From assembly GCF_900091315.1 (NCBI RefSeq), contig NZ_FLSP01000047.1:1-61994 (forward strand): a stretch of DNA of 61,994 nt, in the 5' to 3' direction. The notes below the pieces were generated by a model. That model ran no database searches and was not told the origin of the DNA. It saw only the letters and a program-made list of their open reading frames with translations. The position numbers and the translations under genes were made by a program. This document shows, in pieces, positions 45,932 to 54,288 of the stretch (position 1 is its first letter; each line of letters starts with the position of its first letter). This DNA comes from Streptomyces sp. DI166. GTDB lineage: Bacteria; Actinomycetota; Actinomycetes; Streptomycetales; Streptomycetaceae.

Positions 45932-46836
45932 GACGCGCCTCCGTTCTGACGTGACTCCCCTGTCGCCGTGCGCAGCGCCTTGAGGAACGCGTCCGGCTGC
46001 TCGGCGGCCGGGTCGTCGCGGCAGTCTTCGATCACATGCAGGGGCCAGCCGTAGCGGGCGCTCGCCGCCTGCGCCGTGCGCAGCCGGACCTGGAGGTCGT
46101 GGCGGCCGTGGATCAGGTCCGTGGGTACGTCGATGCGGGTGAGATCACCGGATGCGATCGGCCGCATGCCGACCTTCGGGATGAGGGTGCGAAGTGCCGC
46201 CTGGACGCTCGGGGTGCGGGCGCGGTCCAGGGCGTAGGCCCGCAAGGGTTCCCACTGCTCCCCCGTCCGCTCGCCCACGTGCTCCATGTCGTAGAAGCAC
46301 CGCTTGAAGACGCGGTCGCGGCTCTTGGGGGTCGGCCGGGCGACGAAGCCCATCATGGGCAGCGCGAAGCTCGGCGCGGGCCGGAACCAGGCCAGGCCCA
46401 TGGTGTCGACCAGGACCAGGCGGGCGAGGCGCCGGCTGTGGTGCACGGCGTACCGCGCGGCGATGGCACCGCCGAGCAGGTGGCCGACCAGCACGGGCGG
46501 CCGGCCTTGGCAGGTCCGGTCGATCAGTTCGTCGAGCCAGGTCATGACCGCGTCGCTGTCGAGCGGGCCGTCGCTCACCTCCGATTCCCCGTGGCCCGGC
46601 AGGTCGGGAACGATCACCCTGTGCGTCCTGACCAGGTCGGGGACCACCATGAGCCATACGGCGGCGAACTCGCCCTGGCCGTGCAGCAGCACGAGGGGAG
46701 GTCCGTCGCCGCCTTCCAGGACCGCGGTGGAGACGGTCCCGAGTTGAATGCGCCGTTCGGTCAGGGGCATGGCCGCCAGCAGCCGGCCGCGGTACTCCTG
46801 CCCGGTGGACGGCTCCCGAGTGTCGTGAGTGCTCAT
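45928..46836 (-). CDS. Alpha/beta hydrolase-fold protein lacking the usual nucleophile Ser
   Basis: A 302-residue alpha/beta hydrolase-fold protein with LVLLHGQGEFAAVW (oxyanion loop region), VIVPDLPGHGES and a C-terminal IPTDLIHGRHDLQVR-like acid strand. At the nucleophile elbow the sequence is VGHLLGG (about residues 117-123), where GHSLGG is expected. Leu (CTG) therefore stands where Ser should be. Either catalysis is lost or a different residue is used. The late His region DCRDDP is also altered. It is the first gene of a coupled operon with the FAD oxidase. The GTG at 46839 is an alternative start. AAGGAGG precedes it. Confidence 0.85.
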   Translation of the reverse strand: MSTHDTREPSTGQEYRGRLLAAMPLTERRIQLGTVSTAVLEGGDGPPLVLLHGQGEFAAVWLMVVPDLVRTHRVIVPDLPGHGESEVSDGPLDSDAVMTWLDELIDRTCQGRPPVLVGHLLGGAIAARYAVHHSRRLARLVLVDTMGLAWFRPAPSFALPMMGFVARPTPKSRDRVFKRCFYDMEHVGERTGEQWEPLRAYALDRARTPSVQAALRTLIPKVGMRPIASGDLTRIDVPTDLIHGRHDLQVRLRTAQAASARYGWPLHVIEDCRDDPAAEQPDAFLKALRTATGESRQNGGAS

Positions 46837-46975
46837 CACGGCCTCCTTCCTCGGTGCCTGCGGGGGTTCCTACGGACAAGGGTCCGAGTCGAGGAGGGGT
46901 GAGCGCTTCGGTCGTATCACCCACTGCGCGGGTGCGCGGCCTGTGGGTATTTCTGTGTACTCCGGTGTACGCGCC

Positions 46976-48613
46976 CTAGACGAGGTCGTGCTCGTAGGCG
47001 TAAGCCGTGGCGGCGGCCCGCGAGGAGACGCCGAGCTTGGTGAACATGTTGCTGACGTGCCGGGCGACGGTCCTGTCGCTGATCACGAGCCGGTCGGCGA
47101 TCTGCTGGTTCGACGCACCGGTGGCGATCAGCCGCAGCACCTCCACCTCGCGCGGGGTCAGACCGCCGACGCCCGCCCGCACCGTGTCGCCCATCAGCTC
47201 CCGCACCTGTTCCAGGGCCGGTACGGCGCCCAGCCGCTGGAAGACCTCACGGGCGGCCCGCAGTTCCATACCGGCCGTGTCGTGATCGCCGACCTGGCGG
47301 TAGGCGCGCGCCATCTGGAGCCGCACGCGGGCCGCTTCGTAGGGGGCGCCGTTCTCCTGCCAGGCGGTCCATGCCCGGCGCAGGGCGATGCACGCGGCCT
47401 CCGGATCACCGGCCGCCAGCAGCACGGAGCCGTGCGCGTAGGCGGCGACCGCGCGCAGATACGGCGAGTCGAAGGCGTCCGCGATCTTGTCGAGCTCGTC
47501 CACGGCCAGCTGTGCGTCCTCCACGGCTCCGGCGGCCAGCTCGATCTCCACGTACCCGACCAGCACCCTGAGGCGCTCCTCCCCTCCCTCGGTCTCGACC
47601 AGGGTCCGGCGGATGGCGGTGGTCGCGTCGGCCGGCCGCCCCTGGGCCAGCCGGAGCAGGGCCAGCCCCGGCTGCGCGGAGTGCCCCCGGTCGCGGGCCT
47701 CGCGGTAGCAGTCCTCGGCACGGGAGAACTCGCCCCGCAGCCGGAACAGCTCGCCCCGCTGGTACAGCGCCATGCCCATCACCGGGTCACCGGGCAGGGC
47801 GGACAGGTGCTCGCAGGCCCGGGCCGCCTCGTCCATGGCGTCGGCCCACTCGCCGCGCACCTGCATGATCTCCGAACGGTGCACCATGCACTGCCCCCGG
47901 TAGGGCTGGAGATCCTGCTGCCGGGCGCACCAACGGCTCAGCGCGGCGGTCCACTCGTGCATCCGCCGCAGGTCGTAGATACCGCGGCAGGCGAGGATCA
48001 CAGCGCAGTAGACAATCCCGGAGACGATGGGCGACACCTCTCCGGTGGTCACGGCCACCATCGCCTCGTCCAGCCGCGCCACCCCCTCCGCGGCCCGCCC
48101 TTGCGCCACGAGCGCCTGTCCCTGCCCCAGGGTCCCGAAGGCCCGCAGATCGGCGTCGTCGAACCGCTCGGCGATCTCACCGATCTCGACGAACCCCCGA
48201 TAGGCCCCTTCGGGGTCCCCGGCGTCGAGTGCCCCGACGGCCAGGGGGACGCGCAGGTATCCCTGCTCGGCACAGTCGAGTGCCGCCTTCTGAAGAATGC
48301 GCTGCGCCCGTCCCAGCCAGCCTCCGCCGCGGGCGTGCTCGCCCTGCAGGAAGAGCGTGAGACCGAGCCAGAACGCGCACCGCGCGGCTGCGGCCGCGTC
48401 GCCCCGGTCGAGGTGTGCGTGATGGCTCCGTTCCCAGGCGCCCATCGCCGCGTCGAGTGCCCCCACCAGGTACGCCGCCTGCGCCAGCCGTTCGAGATCA
48501 CCGCTGTCGAGCGGTTCCCGCCGGTCCGCGTCCGCCAGTTGCTCGTACGCATCCCGCCAGGCCAGCCGCCCGTACGCCTCCCGGCCCCGCACCAGAGGAT
48601 CCACGGCGCCCAT
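46976..48613 (-). CDS. LuxR-type regulator with N-terminal TPR-like repeats
   Basis: A 545-residue regulator. A long helical-repeat (TPR) region covers about residues 1-460, with units such as AAYLVGALDAAMGAWERSHHAH. The C-terminal LuxR-type helix-turn-helix is GLTPREVEVLRLIATGASNQQIADRLVISDRTVARHVSNMFTKLGV. There is no AAA/LAL ATPase domain. It lies directly upstream of, and in the same direction as, the hydrolase/oxidase/SMI1 operon, about 140 bp away. It is the likely activator of that operon. ATG 48613 has GGGAG before it; GTG 48625 is possible. Confidence 0.88.
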   Translation of the reverse strand: MGAVDPLVRGREAYGRLAWRDAYEQLADADRREPLDSGDLERLAQAAYLVGALDAAMGAWERSHHAHLDRGDAAAAARCAFWLGLTLFLQGEHARGGGWLGRAQRILQKAALDCAEQGYLRVPLAVGALDAGDPEGAYRGFVEIGEIAERFDDADLRAFGTLGQGQALVAQGRAAEGVARLDEAMVAVTTGEVSPIVSGIVYCAVILACRGIYDLRRMHEWTAALSRWCARQQDLQPYRGQCMVHRSEIMQVRGEWADAMDEAARACEHLSALPGDPVMGMALYQRGELFRLRGEFSRAEDCYREARDRGHSAQPGLALLRLAQGRPADATTAIRRTLVETEGGEERLRVLVGYVEIELAAGAVEDAQLAVDELDKIADAFDSPYLRAVAAYAHGSVLLAAGDPEAACIALRRAWTAWQENGAPYEAARVRLQMARAYRQVGDHDTAGMELRAAREVFQRLGAVPALEQVRELMGDTVRAGVGGLTPREVEVLRLIATGASNQQIADRLVISDRTVARHVSNMFTKLGVSSRAAATAYAYEHDLV

Positions 48614-48692
48614 GAGCACTCCCACCGCCGACCGGCCCGCCCGGCCCGCATTCGCAGCGTACGCGCGCGGCGGGCCCGGTGCGCGGCGCCGG

Positions 48693-49115
48693 TCAGGGAG
48701 CGACCAGCCCCCGCCACTTCTCCGCGTGCAGCAAGGGGGTCACGGCGATGGCCCGGAACCGGGTGGGGGTGCGGAAGGTGATCACCAGTTCTCCCGGCTG
48801 CTCGCACGCACGGACGTCCTCGATCTGTGACTGGGGGATGCGCCAGCCCTCGGTCCACGAGGGGAGTTCGGTGTTCGCCTTGAACTGGAGGATGTCGTCC
48901 CAGCACTCCACCACACCCGGTATCGCGGCCTGGTCCCCGGCCGCCTCGTACGCGGTCGCGTCCGCGATGAGGGCCGTGCCGGAGCGGACCGCCTCGGCCA
49001 GCCGGTCCAGCTGTGCGCTGACTCTGCGATCACGCCACCACGCGAAAATCCCCACTTCAGCCGCCTGTCTCGGGTTCGGGAGTGCCGAGGCAGTGTCCCC
49101 CTCCGAGACGATCAT
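48693..49115 (-). CDS. Conserved hypothetical protein
   Basis: A 140-residue protein of unknown function. It is acidic, with a helical centre (VSAQLDRLAEAVRSGTALIADATAYEAAGD). A C-terminal beta-rich part, GELVITFRTPTRFRAIAVTPLLHAEKWRGL, looks like a ligand- or partner-binding fold. No signal peptide or metal motif is seen. The first Met of the frame with family-like sequence is ATG 49115 (MIVSEGD); a GTG at 49142 is an alternative. It lies upstream of the LuxR gene, same strand, 80 bp away. The 173 bp beyond its start show no gene. Confidence 0.6.
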   Translation of the reverse strand: MIVSEGDTASALPNPRQAAEVGIFAWWRDRRVSAQLDRLAEAVRSGTALIADATAYEAAGDQAAIPGVVECWDDILQFKANTELPSWTEGWRIPQSQIEDVRACEQPGELVITFRTPTRFRAIAVTPLLHAEKWRGLVAP

Positions 49116-49288
49116 GGCAAGCGGCAGCGCCCCGGGGACCACCAGCGGAGAGCGCTACCCGAGGATCACTCCCTGACCGCCTCCACTCCCCTGGCCGCGT
49201 ACCGGATCGTCCCGAGCACGGAGAATCTGCGGACGCCGGCTCGACGACTCGCTGATCGACCTAAAGCGCCGTTAGCTGCGTCTGACCC

Positions 49289-50254
49289 TCAGCGCACCCG
49301 CCCCCGCGGCTTGAGCGGCGTCACCGGCAGCTCCGGCGCCGGCAGCGGTGCCCCGTCGTACCCCTTCACCTCCCCGAACCGGGTCCCCTCCATCCAGTCC
49401 CGGCGGGCCTGTTCGATCTCTTCCTGGGTGCGGCCGATCCAGTTCCAGAACATGATCAGTTCCTCCTCGAACGGCTCGCCGCCGAGGAGCATCAGGCCCG
49501 CCTCGGACTCGGCCCGCAGGGGGAGTTCGGTGCGGCCGCAGCCGAGGTAGAGCATGGAGCCGGGGAGGACGGGGACGCCGTCGACGTACGACTCGCCGGA
49601 CATGGACAGGACGGCGTACTCGAAGTCCGGTTCCAGGGGGAGGCGGACGTCCGCGCCGCGGGCGAGGGCGAGGTCGGCGCCGACGAGAGGGGTGTACGTC
49701 GTTCCGGGGGAGGCCGCGCCGTCCAGGGAGCCGAGGATCAGGGTGGCGGTCAGGCCCGGCGCGGTGATCACCGGCAGGTCGGCGTGGTGCTCGAAGCGCG
49801 GCTCGGTGTGGCGGTCGCTGTCGGGCAGGGCGACCCAGAGCTGCGCGCCGTGCAGGAAGCGGGCGTGGGACTTGGGGCTCTCCTCGGAGTGGCTGATGGC
49901 CCGGCCGGAGGTCATCAGACCCAGTTCGCGGGGGCGGATCGTCTGGAGGCTGCCGGTGGAGTCGCGGTGCAGGACCTCGCCTTCGTGCAGCCAGCTCACC
50001 GTCTGCAGGCCCATGTGCGGGTGCGGGGGCACCTGCATGCCGGGCTCGTCGGCGATGTCGTCGGGGCCGTAGTGATCGACGAAGCACCAGGCGCCCACCA
50101 TACGGCGGCCCAGGTTGGGCAGCAGGCGGCGGACTTCGGAGGACTCGCCGAGCTTGACCCGGCGCGGGCTGAGGAGTTCGCGGACCGGCTCCGCGACGAC
50201 GAAGCCACGGCCGCCGCACACCGCGGGCACGGCCTCGCGATCAAGATTGCTCAT
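49289..50254 (-). CDS. Pirin-family bicupin protein
   Basis: A 321-residue pirin. The N-terminal cupin has the metal site PPHPHMGLQTVSWLHEGEVLHRD with His ligands at HPH and later H and E. The pirin C-terminal cupin (residues about 180-290) follows. Bacterial pirins act as quercetinase or redox/iron sensors. The start ATG 50254 is chosen over an upstream TTG. It is divergent from a MarR regulator, with a palindrome between them, so it is probably controlled by that regulator, perhaps in response to oxidants or phenols. Confidence 0.9.
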   Translation of the reverse strand: MSNLDREAVPAVCGGRGFVVAEPVRELLSPRRVKLGESSEVRRLLPNLGRRMVGAWCFVDHYGPDDIADEPGMQVPPHPHMGLQTVSWLHEGEVLHRDSTGSLQTIRPRELGLMTSGRAISHSEESPKSHARFLHGAQLWVALPDSDRHTEPRFEHHADLPVITAPGLTATLILGSLDGAASPGTTYTPLVGADLALARGADVRLPLEPDFEYAVLSMSGESYVDGVPVLPGSMLYLGCGRTELPLRAESEAGLMLLGGEPFEEELIMFWNWIGRTQEEIEQARRDWMEGTRFGEVKGYDGAPLPAPELPVTPLKPRGRVR

Positions 50255-50334
50255 GTCGCCCAAAGTAGCCCTGCCGGGGGCACTCCGTCAGTCCGTCATT
50301 CCGGGCGGTTTCGAGTACCGCCGTTCGAAAATAG

Positions 50335-50346
50335 TAGCCATGGCTA
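50335..50346. promoter_or_regulatory. Perfect palindrome between divergent pirin and MarR genes
   Basis: TAGCCATGGCTA is a perfect 12-bp palindrome in an AT-rich segment (ATAGTAGCCATGGCTATAGT). It lies 24 bp upstream of the MarR start and 80 bp upstream of the pirin start. It is a likely MarR binding site covering both promoters. Confidence 0.65.
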
Positions 50347-50370
50347 TAGTCGCTATGTACAGTATCTGCC

Positions 50371-50856
50371 ATGAGCAAGGTTTCCGAACAGGCCACACCC
50401 GGGTTCCTGGTGTGGCGGCTGTCCACGAAGTGGCGGGTCGCGGTCGACCGCGCCGTCGCCCCGCTGGGGCTCACCCACGCGCAGTACGCGATGGTGGCCT
50501 CCCTGTACGGCATGCACCGCACCGGAGAGCGGCCCAGCCAGCGACGGCTCGCCGACCACACCGGGCTGGAGGCCCTCTACGTCTCCAAGCTCGCCCGCTC
50601 CCTGGAGAGCGCAGGCCTGCTGGAACGCACCCGGGACCCGCGCGACCCGCGCGCCGTACAGCTCGCACTGACCGAACTGGGGCGCGAGCGCACCCGCCAG
50701 GCCATCGACGTCGTCCAGGGGCTGCACCGGCAGCTGCTGGCCCCGCTCGGCGGCCTGGACAGCGAGCGCACGCAGGAGTTCCGGCGGACGCTCGCCACCT
50801 TGCTCGACGTATCTCTTGAGCCCGACGCACCCCGTGAGACCGAGGAGCAGTCATGA
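50371..50856 (+). CDS. MarR-family regulator, divergent from pirin
   Basis: A 161-residue MarR protein. It has the HTH RPSQRRLADHTGLEALYVSKLARSLESAGLLER and wing TRDPRDPRAVQLALT. Helical N- and C-termini form the dimer. No clear ribosome-binding site precedes ATG 50371, and the AT-rich leader contains TATAGT at a distance, so the message may be nearly leaderless. Its stop overlaps the start of the next gene (ATGA), so two winged-helix proteins are co-produced. It probably represses itself and the pirin gene. Confidence 0.88.
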   Translation: MSKVSEQATPGFLVWRLSTKWRVAVDRAVAPLGLTHAQYAMVASLYGMHRTGERPSQRRLADHTGLEALYVSKLARSLESAGLLERTRDPRDPRAVQLALTELGRERTRQAIDVVQGLHRQLLAPLGGLDSERTQEFRRTLATLLDVSLEPDAPRETEEQS

Positions 50857-51302
50857 CCACCACGTCCACTCCCCCGTTCAACCCCCGCGACATCGCCCTC
50901 GCGCACTACGCCTCCCGCGCGCTGCTGGAGAACGTGCTGTCCCGGCACGGCGCCACCTTCCAGCAGTCCGTCACGCTGCGGCTCGTCGCCGTGGCCGACG
51001 GTCCGGTCGAGCGGGACGTACTCGTCGGCGGTGTCGTCGAGGCGCTGAAGATCGACGCGGCGGAGGCCGGGTCGGTCGTCGACGAGCTGATCGGCGGAGG
51101 GCTGCTGGCACCCCAGGAGCCCTCCGCCGTGCGGATCACGGACGCCGGGCGCGAGCTCTTCGACCGTACGTCCGCCGAGACCGCCCCCATCAGCGCGCGG
51201 GTCTACGCCGGTATCCCGGCCGAGGATCTCGCCGCGGCCAGGCGGGTGCTGGCCCATGTCACCGAGCGGGCCAACGCCGAACTCGCCGCCCTGGCCGGGT
51301 AG
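50853..51302 (+). CDS. Small winged-helix protein coupled to the MarR gene
   Basis: A 149-residue protein predicted to be mostly helical with a winged-helix centre (AAEAGSVVDELIGGGLLAPQEPSAVRITDAGRELFD). It resembles MarR-type proteins without a strong recognition helix. It begins at ATG 50853, overlapping the MarR stop. It may be a co-regulator or a heterodimer partner. The stop TAG abuts the stop of the convergent PepSY gene with no gap. Confidence 0.8.
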   Translation: MTTTSTPPFNPRDIALAHYASRALLENVLSRHGATFQQSVTLRLVAVADGPVERDVLVGGVVEALKIDAAEAGSVVDELIGGGLLAPQEPSAVRITDAGRELFDRTSAETAPISARVYAGIPAEDLAAARRVLAHVTERANAELAALAG

Positions 51303-52697
51303 TTATCGCGACTCCGCCGTCCTGCCACGACGGTGGTCGATCTCGCCGAGCACGATGTCGACGGCGAGGAAGGCCAGCAAAGAGATCCCGAGCAGGGGTA
51401 CGAAGTAGCCGACGACGGCGACCGCCACCGCCAGCGGCACCAGGATCTGCGGGGGTACCTGCTGCCATGCGCCGCGCGGGATCGGGCGTCCGAATGCGGA
51501 GCCCCGGCCGCGCTGCCACCACATGCGGTAGCCCCAGAGGATCAGCACGATCAGCGCCAGCGCGAGCAGCATCAGGGCGATCTGGCTGACCAGGCCGAAC
51601 AGGATGCCGGTGTGCAGGTCGATGCCCCAGCGGGTGAGCTTGGCCAGCACCGGGTAGTCGGCGAAGCGCAGTTCGTCGGTGACCTCGCCGGTGGTGGGGT
51701 GGACGGCGACGGAGTCCTGCTTGGTGGGCCAGCTGCGCTGGATCTGCCGTACCACGTACGCCGACTCCGCGTCCGCGGGCGGCACGATCTCGACCGGGTC
51801 GCCGAGTCCCTTCGCGCGGGCAGCCGCGAGCACCTTGTCCAGGCCGGCACCGTCCGCCGCCTCCCCGGTGCCGCCCGACGAGGCGCCGTGCCCGGAGTGG
51901 TCGCCCGCGCTCGCCGAGACGGAGGGGGTGGCGCCGCCGAGCGAGGTGCGCAGTTCGTCGATGTGGGCGCCGGTGTACTGCGACCAGGTCAGCCCGGTCG
52001 CCGACAGGAACAGCAGCCCGGCCGCCGCCCAGGCGCCGACCGTGCCGTGCAGACTCAGGGTGCGGCGGCGACCGGAGGTGCCGCGCAGCTCGCGGCGGGC
52101 CCGGCTGCGGGCGAACCACAGCACCAGCCCGCCGAGCGCGACCACCCACAGCCAGCTCGCGGCGAGTTCGCTGTACCAGCGACCCGCCTCACCGAGCCGC
52201 AGGTCGCGGTGGAACTCGTCGATCCAGGTGCGCAGCGGCAACGCGCCGGTGGAGCCGTACTGTTCGAGCGAGCCGCGCACCTCGGCGGTGTAGGGGTCGA
52301 CGAAGACGGCGAGGGTGTGGTCCTCGTCGACGCCCTCGACGCCGGAGAGCATGACCCTGGTGGTCGCGTCGTCCTCGGGTGAGGGGCGTACGGCGGCGAC
52401 CGTGCCCTCGGGGTGCGCCTTGCGGGCCGCGGCGACCTGCTCGGAGATCGGCAGCTTCTCCTCGCCGACGGGAGCGGTCAGTTCATGGGAGTACACCACC
52501 TTCTCGATGGGGAACGAGGCCGCGTACAGGAAGCCGGTCGCGGCGGCGACGAGCAGGAACGGCGCGATGAGCACTCCGGCGTAGAAGTGCAGCCGCAGGA
52601 TCAGCGGGCGCAGGGGCGCCCAGGTGCGGCGGCCCGGCGCCGGGGCGGAGCCGGAGGGTGGGGCCTCGTCCTTGGTGGTCGAGGGAGCGGTGGACAT
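51303..52697 (-). CDS. PepSY-associated transmembrane protein
   Basis: A 464-residue membrane protein with PepSY-type features. The N-terminal helix (LRLHFYAGVLIAPFLLVAAATGFLYA) carries the conserved His of the PepSY_TM family. Two external PepSY-like segments (residues about 60-130 and 290-350) follow, then helices around WLWVVALGGLVLWFA, WAAAGLLFLSATGLTW and two C-terminal ones. A His/Gly-rich loop (GDHSGHGASSGG) may bind metal. Relatives act with metal uptake or reductase systems. GGAGAGG precedes ATG 52697. No iron box was found here. Confidence 0.88.
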   Translation of the reverse strand: MSTAPSTTKDEAPPSGSAPAPGRRTWAPLRPLILRLHFYAGVLIAPFLLVAAATGFLYAASFPIEKVVYSHELTAPVGEEKLPISEQVAAARKAHPEGTVAAVRPSPEDDATTRVMLSGVEGVDEDHTLAVFVDPYTAEVRGSLEQYGSTGALPLRTWIDEFHRDLRLGEAGRWYSELAASWLWVVALGGLVLWFARSRARRELRGTSGRRRTLSLHGTVGAWAAAGLLFLSATGLTWSQYTGAHIDELRTSLGGATPSVSASAGDHSGHGASSGGTGEAADGAGLDKVLAAARAKGLGDPVEIVPPADAESAYVVRQIQRSWPTKQDSVAVHPTTGEVTDELRFADYPVLAKLTRWGIDLHTGILFGLVSQIALMLLALALIVLILWGYRMWWQRGRGSAFGRPIPRGAWQQVPPQILVPLAVAVAVVGYFVPLLGISLLAFLAVDIVLGEIDHRRGRTAESR

Positions 52698-52820
52698 CGA
52701 CGGGCCTCTCCTGACTGGGGGGTGCGTAGCGGTCCAGTAGTCGGGCCGCGCCCCGCCCGAGTTCCCGACCGCCGAAGTGACCTGCGCCACACCCGCCCCC
52801 CGTCATGGCATCCTGACCCG

Positions 52821-53468
52821 ATGGCATCCCCCACTGACCCCGCGCGCCTGGTCGACCTGGTCGAACAACTCCTCTCCACGGACGGCCCGTTGCCGATCGT
52901 CGCGGCCGGCGACCCGGTGCTGCGGCGCGGAACCGAGCGCTACGACGGCCAGTTGGGCCCCGCCCTGCTGGCCCGCCTCATCGAGGCCATGCGTCTGACC
53001 ATGCACACGGCGCCCGGTGTCGGCCTCGCGGCCCCGCAGGTCGGCGTCCCGCTGAGGATCGCCGTACTGGAGGACCCGGCACCGGTGACCGAGGAGGTAC
53101 GGCTGGCCCGCGGCCGGGTGCCGCAGCCGTTCCGGGTCCTGGTGAACCCGTCGTACGAGCCCCTGGGCGCGGAGCGCGCCGCGTTCTTCGAGGGCTGTCT
53201 GAGCGTGCCCGGCTGGCAGGCGGTAGTGGCACGCCCCGCCCGGGTCCGGCTGACCGGCGAGGACGAGCACGGCCGTTCCCTGGACGAGGAGTTCACCGGC
53301 TGGCCCGCCCGTATCGTCCAGCACGAGACGGACCACCTCGACGGCACCCTCTACCTCGACCGCGCCGAGCCCCGCTCCCTGTCCTCCGGTCAGGCGATGG
53401 CGGAACGCTGGTCCCAGCCGACCCCCGCGGAGGCCGCCGCGGCCCTCGGGTTCGACCTGCCGGGGTGA
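52821..53468 (+). CDS. def: Peptide deformylase
   Basis: A 215-residue deformylase with all three family motifs: GVGLAAPQ (66-73), EGCLS (124-128, metal ligand Cys126) and HETDH (168-172). It removes formyl groups from nascent proteins. A ~20-residue N-terminal extension is present compared with E. coli. Streptomyces usually carry several deformylase genes, so this one may be accessory and could help resistance to deformylase inhibitors. It is divergent from the PepSY gene and is convergent with a secreted-protein gene. Confidence 0.93.
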   Translation: MASPTDPARLVDLVEQLLSTDGPLPIVAAGDPVLRRGTERYDGQLGPALLARLIEAMRLTMHTAPGVGLAAPQVGVPLRIAVLEDPAPVTEEVRLARGRVPQPFRVLVNPSYEPLGAERAAFFEGCLSVPGWQAVVARPARVRLTGEDEHGRSLDEEFTGWPARIVQHETDHLDGTLYLDRAEPRSLSSGQAMAERWSQPTPAEAAAALGFDLPG

Positions 53469-53489
53469 GCCCCGGGACGGCCGGAGCTT

Positions 53490-54212
53490 CTACTCGTAGG
53501 GCCGGATGGCCACCCTGACCTTCATGTCGAACGCGTTCGCCCCCGACGCGGACGGCAGACCCAGGGCGTGGTCGAGCATCCGGCCCAGATGACCGCAGCC
53601 GCCGGTGCGCGGGGCGGTGAACTCCGTGTCCTGGGCGCCGAAGGTCACGACCAGGGGGTTCGGGGATATCACCCGGGTGGGCTCGGTGTCCTTGAGTATC
53701 AGGTGGATCGGGGCGGTGTCGCGCCCTACTGAGCAGCCTCGCGGCAGGACCGGCAGGCCGTGGGTCGGGCGCACCGCGAACTTGATGGCGAACTCGCCGC
53801 GCCGGGTGTCGTCGGACTCGAAGTCGGAGTAGCCGCCGTACTGCGGAGTCAGGGTCAGCGGGGTGCGCCCGACCCGGACGGGCGCGGCCTTCATCCCTCC
53901 GAAGACCTGGGCGAATTCGCCGTTCACGCGACCCTCGGCGAAGGTGATCTTCATCGGCTCGGTGAGCGGCACGTCGACCCTTCCCATGCGCAGGTGGCCC
54001 GTGGCGTGCATGACTTCGCAGCGCCAGGTCCCTGGGTCCGCTTCCGCCGGGAACTCGTCCACGGGCGGGCACGCGGAGAAGTCGAACTCGGGCGGATCCG
54101 CGGCCCGTTCACTGCCCTGCGCGGGCGCAACGCCCAGGCAGAGTCCGGCGAGCAAGGCTCCCGCGGCGGGCAAAACGGCTCGGTTCGTTCGGCTCGGTCG
54201 CTTCGTCTTCAT
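53490..54212 (-). CDS. Secreted protein of unknown function
   Basis: A 240-residue exported protein. A basic N-terminus (KTKRPSRTNR), a hydrophobic core (AVLPAAGALLAGLCLGVAPAQG) and a signal-peptidase-like end are present. The mature part is beta-rich, with paired Cys residues (Cys48, Cys64, and two near the end). It includes VNGEFAQVFGGMKAAPVRVG and ISPNPLVVTFGAQDTEFTAPRTGGCG. The family is unknown. It is divergent from an ArsR-like regulator, and a nested palindrome overlaps the space between their starts, so its synthesis is almost certainly regulated. Confidence 0.82.
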   Translation of the reverse strand: MKTKRPSRTNRAVLPAAGALLAGLCLGVAPAQGSERAADPPEFDFSACPPVDEFPAEADPGTWRCEVMHATGHLRMGRVDVPLTEPMKITFAEGRVNGEFAQVFGGMKAAPVRVGRTPLTLTPQYGGYSDFESDDTRRGEFAIKFAVRPTHGLPVLPRGCSVGRDTAPIHLILKDTEPTRVISPNPLVVTFGAQDTEFTAPRTGGCGHLGRMLDHALGLPSASGANAFDMKVRVAIRPYE

Positions 54213-54231
54213 GCGCCCAGCATTACAGACA

Positions 54232-54261
54232 TTTCTCTGCAGAGGAAGCTCTGCAGAGAAA
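54232..54261. promoter_or_regulatory. Nested palindromic operator between secreted protein and ArsR-like regulator
   Basis: TTTCTCTGCAGAG (54232-54244) and its perfect complement CTCTGCAGAGAAA (54249-54261) are separated by four bases. Each arm contains the 10-bp palindrome CTCTGCAGAG, so there are two symmetric sites within a larger symmetric one. This suits two regulator dimers. It lies 27 bp from the ArsR-like start and 20 bp from the secreted-protein start. Confidence 0.85.
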
Positions 54262-54288
54262 ATTCCGCCGTCCGGGTAGACTGCCGCC

